Positions 32,728-39,351 of a stretch of DNA of 45,389 bases are shown piece by piece (within the stretch, counting starts at the first letter, position 1; every line of letters begins with the position of its first letter). The stretch covers positions 1-45,389 of the forward strand of contig CAJKDY010000018.1 of the NCBI GenBank assembly GCA_905198835.1. Direction: 5' to 3'. Source of the DNA: an uncultured Eubacteriales bacterium (lineage in GTDB: Bacteria; Bacillota; Clostridia; Oscillospirales; Oscillospiraceae). A program made the translations under genes and the position numbers. The notes beneath the pieces are model-generated. The model saw only the letters and a list, made by a program, of their open reading frames with translations, made no database searches and had not been told where the DNA came from.

Positions 32728-33738
32728 TCAGCCCTGGGACAGGTCCCTGGTGGCGTAGGCGTTCAAGTCGGAGCCGGCCCGATTGCCCGCCAGAAACTCA
32801 TAATACCCCTGGGCGCCGATCATGGCGGCGTTGTCGCCGCACAGGGCCAGGGTGGGCAAAAAAAGCGCGTAGCCGTGGGCCTTGCAGGCCCCTTCCAGAT
32901 CCGCTCGGATCCGGGAATTGGCGGCCACGCCGCCAGCTACGGCAATGCGATGACAGCCTGTTTGTTCCGCCGCGGCCATGACCCGGGGGATGAGGCTGTC
33001 GCTGACCGCCCGGCTGAAGGAGGCGGCCAGGCCGGGCAGATCCAGTGCCTCGCCTTTTTGCTGAGCGTTGTGGACCAGGTTCACCACCGCCGTCTTGAGC
33101 CCGGAGAAGGACAGGTCCAGTTCATGTCCCTCCACATGGGCCAAGGGAAGCGTGTAGGCGTGGTCGTCGCCGCCTCGGGCCAGGTCGTCTATGGGCTTGC
33201 CTCCGGGGTAGGGCAGGCCCAGCACACGGGCCGCCTTGTCAAAGCACTCGCCCGCCGCGTCGTCTCTGGTAGCGCCCAGCACGTCCATGTCCGTATAGTC
33301 CTTTACATGGACGATGGCGGTGGTGCCGCCGGAGACGCACAGGCAAAGGAAGGGCGGCTCCAGCTCAGGATGGGCCAGGTAAAGAGCGGCGATGTGGCCC
33401 CGGACGTGGTGGACGGGGATCAGCGGCTTTTTGCTGGCCATGGCGACAGCCTTGGCGAAATTGACTCCTACGAGCACAGCGCCGATCAGCCCGGGGGCGT
33501 AGGTCACCGCCACGGCGTCGATGCCGTCCAGGGTAAGGCCTGCGTCGCTCAGGGCCTGCTGGGCCAGGGGAACGATGGCCTCCACGTGCTTGCGGGAGGC
33601 GATCTCCGGCACCACGCCGCCGTAGAGGGCGTGGATGTCCACCGATGAGGCGATGACGCTGGAAAGCACCGTTCGGCCATCCCGGACCACGGCGGCGGCA
33701 GTCTCGTCGCAGGAGGATTCAAAGGCAAGGATGTTCAT
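32728..33738 (-). CDS. tsaD: tRNA N6-threonylcarbamoyladenosine transferase TsaD
   Basis: 336 residues, the full length of TsaD/Gcp. It transfers threonylcarbamoyl from TC-AMP to A37 of ANN-decoding tRNAs. ILAFESSCDETAAAVV is the opening signature. Metal ligands are His111 and His115 (VHHVRGHIAALY) plus the Asp in LCGDNAAMIG. CVSGGTTAIV and AVAGGVAANSRIR are ATPase-fold motifs. It overlaps rimI by ATGA, an arrangement that often pairs tsaD and rimI. It is the last gene of the operon. Confidence 0.97.
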   Translation of the reverse strand: MNILAFESSCDETAAAVVRDGRTVLSSVIASSVDIHALYGGVVPEIASRKHVEAIVPLAQQALSDAGLTLDGIDAVAVTYAPGLIGAVLVGVNFAKAVAMASKKPLIPVHHVRGHIAALYLAHPELEPPFLCLCVSGGTTAIVHVKDYTDMDVLGATRDDAAGECFDKAARVLGLPYPGGKPIDDLARGGDDHAYTLPLAHVEGHELDLSFSGLKTAVVNLVHNAQQKGEALDLPGLAASFSRAVSDSLIPRVMAAAEQTGCHRIAVAGGVAANSRIRADLEGACKAHGYALFLPTLALCGDNAAMIGAQGYYEFLAGNRAGSDLNAYATRDLSQG

Positions 33739-34196
33739 GCTTGCGCGTCCCCCTCGCCAAACTCCCGGGTCATCAAAATGGCGTCCTTGTGGACCTCGGA
33801 GTAGTAGTTCTTCCGACGGCCCACCTCCACAAAGCCGTTTTTGCCGTAGAGGGCAATGGCGCTTTCGTTGTCCTCCCGGACCTCCAGGGTGATGTAGGCC
33901 AGATGCTCCTGACCGTAGCGCAGATAGGCGTCCAAAATGGCCTGGGCCACGCCCTGGCGGCGGTGCTCCTCCCGGACGGCCAGCTTTTCCAAACAGCCCT
34001 CGTCCAGGATCACCCCCAGTACGCCATAGCCCAGCACATGGCCCTCCTCGGTCTCGGCCACCACCAGGGAGACAGTGGTGTTGTAAAGCTCGCTCTCCCA
34101 GCTGTCCTGACTCCAGGGCCGGGAGAAGTAGGCCTTGTCCATCTCCGCCACCTGCTTGAGGTGGCTCTTATCCATGGGCACTAATTGAAATTCCAT
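33735..34196 (-). CDS. rimI: ribosomal-protein-alanine N-acetyltransferase, RimI type
   Basis: 153 residues with a single GNAT domain. The acetyl-CoA motif is LEKLAVREEHRRQGVAQAIL, and ITLEVREDNESAIALYGKNGFVEVGRRKNYY is the family's C-terminal block, typical for RimI, which acetylates protein N-termini such as that of S18. ATG at 34194-34196 is preferred, since AAGGG then sits 9 nt upstream; two earlier in-frame ATGs (34200 and 34203) crowd that site. The polA stop overlaps the earliest of them. Context with tsaD supports the assignment. Confidence 0.9.
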   Translation of the reverse strand: MEFQLVPMDKSHLKQVAEMDKAYFSRPWSQDSWESELYNTTVSLVVAETEEGHVLGYGVLGVILDEGCLEKLAVREEHRRQGVAQAILDAYLRYGQEHLAYITLEVREDNESAIALYGKNGFVEVGRRKNYYSEVHKDAILMTREFGEGDAQA

Positions 34197-34201
34197 CGTC
34201 A

Positions 34202-36781
34202 TCATCCCTTCGATTCACCCCAACTCTGGCCCGCGTTGGCCTCGGCGATCAGGGGAACGCGCAAGTTCGCCACCCCGGTCATCTCCCGCTCCAGCAGGGC
34301 CTTGACGGCGTCTACCTCAGCATCGGGGCACTCTACGATCAGCTCGTCGTGGACCTGCAAGACCAGACGGCCTGCCAGCCCCTCTCGCAAAAGAGCGTCC
34401 CGGACCCGGATCATAGCCAGCTTCATCAGATCTGCCGCCGTGCCCTGAATGGGCATATTGAGGGCTACGCGTTCGCCAAAGGAGCGTAGGTTGAAGTTGG
34501 AGGACTTCAGCTCCGGCAGCCACCGGCGGCGGCCATAGAGGGTGGAGACATAGCCGTCTTCCCGGGCCTTTTCCACCACATGGTCCATATAGGCCCGCAC
34601 GCCCTGGAAGGTTTCAAAGTAGCGGTCCATATAGTCCTTGGCCTCGGCTACGCTGACGTGGATATCCTGGCTCAGGGAGAAGGCGGAGATGCCGTAGACG
34701 ATGCCGAAGTTCACCGCCTTGGCCCTGCGGCGCAGCTCGGGCGTGACCTCACCAGGCTCTAGACCAAATACCTTGGCGGCGGTGGCGGTGTGGAAGTCCT
34801 CGCCGGACAAAAAGGCCTCCTGCATCGCCTTGTCGTCGGCGATATGGGCCAGCAGTCGAAGCTCGATCTGGGAGTAGTCCGCGTCCACCAGCTTGCAGCC
34901 CTTGGGGGCCACCAGCATGTAGCGAAGCTGAGCGCCTAGGTCTGTGCGCACGGGAATATTCTGCATATTGGGCTCGGTGGAGGAGAGCCGCCCGGTGGCG
35001 GTGACGGTGTTTTGGAAGGAGGTGTGGATGCGCCCATCCTGGGCAATGACCTTGCCAAGACCCTCCACATAGGTGGAGTTGAGCTTGGCCAGCTGCCGAT
35101 AGTCCAGAACGGCGTCCACCATAGGCGCCTGGCCCCGGAGCTTTTCCAGCACCTCGGCGGAGGTGGAGTAGCCGGTCTTGGTCTTCTTCACCGGCGGGAT
35201 GCCCATATCCTCAAAGAGGATCTTGCCCAGCTGTTGGGTGGAGTTGATGTTGAACTCCCGGCCCGCCATGTCGTAGATCAGGGCCTCGTCGGCGGCGATG
35301 CGCTCTTTGAGCAAAGCGCCGTAGGACTCCAAAGCCTTGCGGTCGATGAGCACGCCCTGCCGCTCCATCTCGGCCAGCACCGGGCAAAGAGGAAGCTCGA
35401 TATCGTAATAGACCTGGCCGAGCCCCAGCTCCTCCAGTCGGGGAGCCAACTGGCCATAGAGGGCGTTTATCAGGGCAGGGGAGGGACCGGCCTCCTGATT
35501 GAAATAGGAGATGGCCAGCTTCGTAAGGTCATAGCTACCCACCGTGGGGTCCAGCAGATAGGCGGCCAGCTCGGTGTCAAAGACAAAGCCGGCAGGCTCG
35601 ATCCCCTCGTCCAAGAGGACGTGCCACAGGCTCTTGAGACCGTGGGTGACTTTTTTTATGTCACGCTCGGCAAAAAAATCCCGCAGGAAGGCATTGTAGC
35701 CGGGGAGCTTGTCCCAGGCGAGGATGGCGTTTTCCACCTGGACGCTGTCCAGGCTCTCCCCGGCCAGCACCGCCACGGTCTCCTGGCTCTTCCACTGCTT
35801 CATCAGCTCCTGGAGCCGGGCCTCGCTCTCCACCGTCTCCGGCTCGGCAGGCGGCTGAAAAGCCCCTTTGGCCGGGGCGGTAACGGCAGAAGAGGGGGAG
35901 AGGCCCAGCTTCTCGATGAGCTTGGCAAATTCCAGCTTCAAAAAGAGAGAATAAAGGGCGTCGTTGTCCACCGCTTTACGCAGAGCGTCCTGGGGCTTAT
36001 AGTCCACCGGCGCGTCACAGCGGATGGTGGCCAGGGTGTAGGAAAATTCCGCGTCGGCCTTGCCGTCCGCCAGCTTTTGGACCATGGCGGGCTTGGCGGG
36101 GGTCTGGGGCGCGGTGCAAATGTTGGGCATATGGTCGTAAAGATGCTCGAGGTCACCGTACATCTGGATGAGGCCCATGGCCGTCTTCTCGCCGACGCCC
36201 TTGACGCCGGGGATGTTGTCGCTGGAGTCGCCCATAAGGGCCTTGAGGTCGATGATGTGGATGGGCTCGAAGCCGTATTGTTCCCGGAAGGTCTCGGGGG
36301 TCATATCTTTGGTGGTGGTCTGGCCCATACGGGTGGTCACCAGCTTGACGGTGGTGTGGTCGGTGATGAGCTGGAGGGAGTCCTTATCTCCGGTGACTAC
36401 CACCGTGTCCCAGCCCGCAGCGGTATCGATGGCGGCCATGGTGCCCAAAAGGTCGTCGGCCTCCCAACCGTCCAGCTCGTAGCGGGGGATGTTCATGGCG
36501 TCCAGCACGTCCTTCAAAATGGGCATCTGGGCAGCCAGATCCTCGGGCATGGCGTGGCGGGTGGCTTTGTAGCCGTCGTACATCTGGTGGCGGAAGGTGG
36601 GAGCCTTGCGGTCAAAGGTCACCGCCAGGGCATCGGGTTTTTCCTCGTCCAGTAGTTTCAAAAGGATGTTCAAAAAGCCGTAGACGGCGTTGGTGGGGGT
36701 GCCGTCCCGGGTGGATAGAGGCCGGACGCCGTAAAAGGCCCGGTTGATGATGGAGTTGCCGTCGATGACCATACACTTCAT
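34202..36781 (-). CDS. polA: DNA polymerase I
   Basis: About 859 residues. The N-terminal 5'-3' exonuclease (1-290) is intact: GDKDSLQL and GDSSDNIPGVKGVGEKTA hold metal-binding aspartates and the helix-hairpin-helix. The middle domain keeps the 3'-5' exonuclease fold but has lost its catalytic carboxylates (VLAGES where E. coli has FDTET; no YxxxD motif), so proofreading should be absent. Polymerase motifs are complete: DYSQIELRLLAH (A), RRAKAVNFGIVYG (B) and VHDELIVECP (C). ATG at 36779-36781 follows GGCGGTGG; a GTG nine bases upstream is less well placed. It leads the polA-rimI-tsaD operon. Confidence 0.97.
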   Translation of the reverse strand: MKCMVIDGNSIINRAFYGVRPLSTRDGTPTNAVYGFLNILLKLLDEEKPDALAVTFDRKAPTFRHQMYDGYKATRHAMPEDLAAQMPILKDVLDAMNIPRYELDGWEADDLLGTMAAIDTAAGWDTVVVTGDKDSLQLITDHTTVKLVTTRMGQTTTKDMTPETFREQYGFEPIHIIDLKALMGDSSDNIPGVKGVGEKTAMGLIQMYGDLEHLYDHMPNICTAPQTPAKPAMVQKLADGKADAEFSYTLATIRCDAPVDYKPQDALRKAVDNDALYSLFLKLEFAKLIEKLGLSPSSAVTAPAKGAFQPPAEPETVESEARLQELMKQWKSQETVAVLAGESLDSVQVENAILAWDKLPGYNAFLRDFFAERDIKKVTHGLKSLWHVLLDEGIEPAGFVFDTELAAYLLDPTVGSYDLTKLAISYFNQEAGPSPALINALYGQLAPRLEELGLGQVYYDIELPLCPVLAEMERQGVLIDRKALESYGALLKERIAADEALIYDMAGREFNINSTQQLGKILFEDMGIPPVKKTKTGYSTSAEVLEKLRGQAPMVDAVLDYRQLAKLNSTYVEGLGKVIAQDGRIHTSFQNTVTATGRLSSTEPNMQNIPVRTDLGAQLRYMLVAPKGCKLVDADYSQIELRLLAHIADDKAMQEAFLSGEDFHTATAAKVFGLEPGEVTPELRRRAKAVNFGIVYGISAFSLSQDIHVSVAEAKDYMDRYFETFQGVRAYMDHVVEKAREDGYVSTLYGRRRWLPELKSSNFNLRSFGERVALNMPIQGTAADLMKLAMIRVRDALLREGLAGRLVLQVHDELIVECPDAEVDAVKALLEREMTGVANLRVPLIAEANAGQSWGESKG

Positions 36782-36817
36782 AGAGACCACCGCCTGTCAG
36801 ATGGATTCTAATCATAT

Positions 36818-36846
36818 AGTATACCAGCTTTTTCCGTCGGGAGCAA
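36818..36846 (-). promoter_or_regulatory. promoter of the polA-rimI-tsaD operon
   Basis: Minus-strand TTGCTC (36841-36846), 17 bp, TATACT (36818-36823). Confidence 0.65.
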
Positions 36847-36878
36847 GAAAAACCGCCCCAAAATGGGGCGGTTTTTCC
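36846..36878 (-). terminator. terminator of the sigma/anti-sigma operon
   Basis: AAAAACCGCCCCA (36848-36860) pairs with TGGGGCGGTTTTT (36864-36876) around AAA; T5 follows on the minus strand. It touches the -35 box of the polA promoter. Confidence 0.9.
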
Positions 36879-36907
36879 CAAGGCAAGAGAGACGAAAGGG
36901 CAGGGGC

Positions 36908-37516
36908 TTACTGAGCGGGGGCGTAATCGGCCAGCTCCAGCTCACCGTCTTCGTTCACAGTCACCTCGTAGGAGCCAAGGCCGTCGCTGTCCACGTCACC
37001 CTCGCTGGCGACCTTGACGTTGCCCACGCCGGTGATGGGCGCGTCCTCGTTCAAGTTGAAGGTGTAGGTGATGGGGCCGCTCTCCGCCCCGCCGGCCATC
37101 TGGACCTCTACCATGCCGTCAGGCTTGACGGTGATGGTGGCCTTGTCCATCTCCAGCACATACTGCCCATCCTGGGCAAAGGCGTCGGTGACGTCGGTCT
37201 CCACGCCGTCCACGGTGAGGATGCTGCGGCCCTCCCTCTCGGCCAGGGCCAGAGTGGGCATGGTAAAGGCGGTCTGGGTGCTGTCGTCGGCGTAGGTGAT
37301 GGTGTAGGTCATAAAGAGCTGCTGCACGACCGGGGCGGCCATGGCCGTCACCGTGAGGGCAGCCACGCAGGCGGCGGCGATCAAAACAGTCTTCATGGGG
37401 CGGCTCAGGCGCTTTTTGGCGTTGGTGTTTTCTGTCATGGCGATCATTTCCTCCAGTTTCTCCGCGTCCAGGGTCAACCTGTCGCAGGCGTTACGGTACA
37501 TTTTGGGGTCGAACAT
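36908..37516 (-). CDS. membrane-anchored protein, probable anti-sigma factor
   Basis: 202 residues. A short cytoplasmic N-terminus (MFDPKMYRNACDRLTLDAEKLEEMI) and one membrane helix (TVLIAAACVAALTVTAMAAP, about 44-63) are followed by an extracytoplasmic acidic beta domain. Gene order, a 26-nt overlap with the upstream ECF sigma gene and topology indicate an anti-sigma factor that sequesters the sigma factor until an envelope signal arrives. It lacks a zinc-binding HxxxCxxC motif. ATG at 37514-37516 gives 9 nt from GGAGG; a GTG at 37520-37522 would be too close. The annotation is by context, not family identity. Confidence 0.75.
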   Translation of the reverse strand: MFDPKMYRNACDRLTLDAEKLEEMIAMTENTNAKKRLSRPMKTVLIAAACVAALTVTAMAAPVVQQLFMTYTITYADDSTQTAFTMPTLALAEREGRSILTVDGVETDVTDAFAQDGQYVLEMDKATITVKPDGMVEVQMAGGAESGPITYTFNLNEDAPITGVGNVKVASEGDVDSDGLGSYEVTVNEDGELELADYAPAQ

Positions 37517-38000
37517 ATCCACATCCCTCCTTGGTTGATTCGCTCAAGGCGCGCCGCAGCTTCTCTCTGGCACGCTGGAGCCAGGTCTGGACGGTGGACT
37601 CCCTGGCCCCCAGGACCTGAGCCACCTCCCGGACGGTGCAGTCTTCATAATAATAGAGGTACACCGCCGTGCGGTACTTGGGCTCCAGGGCCATCACCGC
37701 CGCCAGCACCTCGCCCTCCGTTTCCGGCCCCTGGACCGGGGCGTCAAAGTCCTCCAGGGGAAGGACCCTGCGCCGCCAGGGAGAGCGGAGGACCCGGCGG
37801 CACTCGTTTACCGTCACCCGCAGCAGCCAGTGCTTGATATGTTCCGGGCTTTCAAAGTCCTGCTCGGCGCAGTAGAGCTTCATCAGGACGGTCTGGGATA
37901 CGTCCTCGGCGTCGGGACGGTTGCCCAGAGCGTGGCAGGCCACCCGGAAAATAGTGTCGCCATATTGGCGGGCCAGCCCTTCAAATTCCTCCGCGGTCAA
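37491..38000 (-). CDS. ECF-type RNA polymerase sigma factor
   Basis: 169 residues with region 2 (YGDTIFRVACHALGNRPDAEDVSQTVLMKLY, then HIKHWLLRVTVNECRRVLR) and region 4 (LEPKYRTAVYLYYYEDCTVREVAQVLGARESTVQTWLQRAREKL). The start is TTG at 37998-38000, 7 nt after AAAGGAGG; no ATG or GTG fits. It reads into the anti-sigma gene. A perfect 16-bp cre-like palindrome lies 22 nt upstream of the start. Regulon unknown. Confidence 0.93.
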   Translation of the reverse strand: MTAEEFEGLARQYGDTIFRVACHALGNRPDAEDVSQTVLMKLYCAEQDFESPEHIKHWLLRVTVNECRRVLRSPWRRRVLPLEDFDAPVQGPETEGEVLAAVMALEPKYRTAVYLYYYEDCTVREVAQVLGARESTVQTWLQRAREKLRRALSESTKEGCGYVRPQNVP

Positions 38001-38021
38001 CTGCGTCCCTCCTTTCGGTTC

Positions 38022-38037
38022 GTGAAAGCGCTTTCAC
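38022..38037 (-). promoter_or_regulatory. perfect cre-like palindrome upstream of the ECF sigma gene
   Basis: GTGAAAGCGCTTTCAC is a perfect 16-bp palindrome whose core TGAAAGCGCTTTCA matches the ideal catabolite-responsive element bound by CcpA (consensus TGNAANCGNWNNCA). It lies between any upstream promoter and the start codon, so binding would act as a roadblock. Another LacI-family regulator could use it equally well. A dyad GGAAATAT...ATATTTTCC at about 38059-38090 lies further upstream. Confidence 0.65.
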
Positions 38038-38098
38038 TGTGAATACCCGCCAGAGCAGGGAAATATCTCAAAAGAGGTGAAATATTTTCCTCCAAACG

Positions 38099-38132
38099 CA
38101 AAAAGAGACGGCCCCAAGGCCGTCTCTTTTGT
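38099..38132 (-). terminator. terminator of the DUF4330-PAP2 operon
   Basis: A perfect 13-bp stem (38101-38113 with 38118-38130); T5 on the minus strand. It begins 4 nt past the PAP2 stop. Confidence 0.88.
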
Positions 38133-38135
38133 CGC

Positions 38136-38714
38136 TTATAAGGTCTGCTCCGAGGGCTGAAACCGGCGTAGGAGCCAGACCGACAGGCCCCAGCCCGCCA
38201 GGCCCGCCAGGTCGCCGACGATAAAGCCGCCCAGCACGTCGGTGGGGTAGTGGACTCCCACATAGAGCCTCGACAGGGCCATCAGCGCTGCCAGGACCAC
38301 CACGCCCACTTTCACCGCCTTGCTGTGCGTCCAGTCCCGGGGCCAGGCGCGGACAAAGGCCAGGGCAAAGGCAAAGGCGGCGGAGGTGTGGCCGGAAGGG
38401 AAGGAGAGAGGGTCGCCCTCCACCACCAGCGGGACAATGGCGGGGAAATCCACCCAGGGCCGGACCCGGCTCACCAGGTGTTTGAGGATGACGTTGGTGA
38501 AAAGCAAGCTGAAAAGCAGCCCCAGCCCACAGGCCAGGCCGACCTTCCGGGTCTTGGGCCACACCAGCAACGCTAAGGTCAGCACGATGAACAGCACACC
38601 CGCGTCCCCCAGATGGGTGAAGGCGGAGACAAGGGGGTCGGTGATGGGGTTACGGAGAGCCGTCTGGATCCAGAGCAGGACCCCCGCCTCCCAGGAGCTG
38701 AGCGCCGCCCACAT
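38136..38714 (-). CDS. PAP2-family membrane phosphatase
   Basis: 192 residues with about five membrane segments and the three phosphatase motifs: KHLVSRVRPW, SFPSGHTS and SRLYVGVHYPTDVLGG (general acid/base histidines in the last two). It likely dephosphorylates undecaprenyl pyrophosphate or a lipid phosphate on the outer membrane face, supplying carrier lipid for wall polymers. It starts 3 nt after the DUF4330 stop and is surely co-transcribed. Substrate cannot be told from sequence. Confidence 0.92.
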   Translation of the reverse strand: MWAALSSWEAGVLLWIQTALRNPITDPLVSAFTHLGDAGVLFIVLTLALLVWPKTRKVGLACGLGLLFSLLFTNVILKHLVSRVRPWVDFPAIVPLVVEGDPLSFPSGHTSAAFAFALAFVRAWPRDWTHSKAVKVGVVVLAALMALSRLYVGVHYPTDVLGGFIVGDLAGLAGWGLSVWLLRRFQPSEQTL

Positions 38715-38717
38715 GGC

Positions 38718-39236
38718 TTAGCCCCAATCGCAGGTCATAATGAGAGAGTAGGAAAACTCAAAGTGGGTGGTCTTGAGGATGTGGCTCTTGCCTACCCGGA
38801 CCTCCTGGGTGCCCAGCTTACTGGTGACGGGGTCCGCCACGTTGGCCTCCACCGTGAAGGTCAGGTCCCAACGGCCGCCGTCATAATTTTCCTCGGAGCG
38901 GACGGTATTGCCCGCGGCGTCGGTATTGTAGCTCACATGGGGCACGGCCTCCACCTTGGTGACATAGGCGTCCAGCAGCTCGCCGTTGGCCATGAGCTGG
39001 TCCTTGCCGCCGGCCTGTTCCATCTGGCGCATGACCTCGTCATAGGTGGCCTGGTCTATGGCCTGGACCTGAGCGGTGTAGGTCAGCTTGGTGGCGCCGT
39101 TGATGGCATTGTTCCCCGCGCCACCCAAAAAGCGTACTGCCAGGAAGATGACCGCGGCGGCGATGATGATCAGGGCCAAAAGGTCGATGAGATTGATCTT
39201 CCCAAAAAGTTTGCCCTTTTCGTCTACGATTTTCAT
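38718..39236 (-). CDS. DUF4330-domain membrane-anchored protein
   Basis: 172 residues. MKIVDEKGKLFGKINLIDLLALIIIAAAVIFLAV is the hallmark N-terminus of DUF4330 proteins, containing one membrane helix (about 15-37). A beta-rich extracytoplasmic domain follows (TKLTYTAQVQAIDQATYDEV and GRWDLTFTVEANV). AGGAGG precedes the ATG at 39234-39236. It is divergent from the GT4-CsaB fusion gene, with promoters that overlap at their -10 boxes, and is coupled to the PAP2 gene. The family is often found near surface-polysaccharide genes; role unknown. Confidence 0.88.
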   Translation of the reverse strand: MKIVDEKGKLFGKINLIDLLALIIIAAAVIFLAVRFLGGAGNNAINGATKLTYTAQVQAIDQATYDEVMRQMEQAGGKDQLMANGELLDAYVTKVEAVPHVSYNTDAAGNTVRSEENYDGGRWDLTFTVEANVADPVTSKLGTQEVRVGKSHILKTTHFEFSYSLIMTCDWG

Positions 39237-39276
39237 GTGTAAAGCCTCCTGAGGTCTTTGGCGGGGCAGACAAGCC

Positions 39277-39305
39277 TTGCCAAAGTAGTAGAATCAGTAT
39301 ATAAT
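39277..39305 (+). promoter_or_regulatory. promoter of the GT4-CsaB gene
   Basis: TTGCCA (39277-39282), 17 bp, TATAAT (39300-39305). Its -10 box shares two bases with the -10 box of the opposing DUF4330 promoter. Confidence 0.75.
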
Positions 39306-39324
39306 ACTTTTGAATGTGTTTCAA
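39296..39324 (-). promoter_or_regulatory. promoter of the DUF4330-PAP2 operon
   Basis: Minus-strand TTGAAA (39319-39324), 17 bp, TATACT (39296-39301). It faces the CsaB promoter and overlaps it. Confidence 0.72.
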
Positions 39325-39351
39325 GACCTTTTTTACAAAGGAGTGAGAAGC

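Noticed and set aside
35012..36655. Plus-strand open frame of 547 codons opposite polA
   Set aside because: Same artefact of third-position GC on the antisense strand; low-complexity Gly/His/Leu protein without domains.
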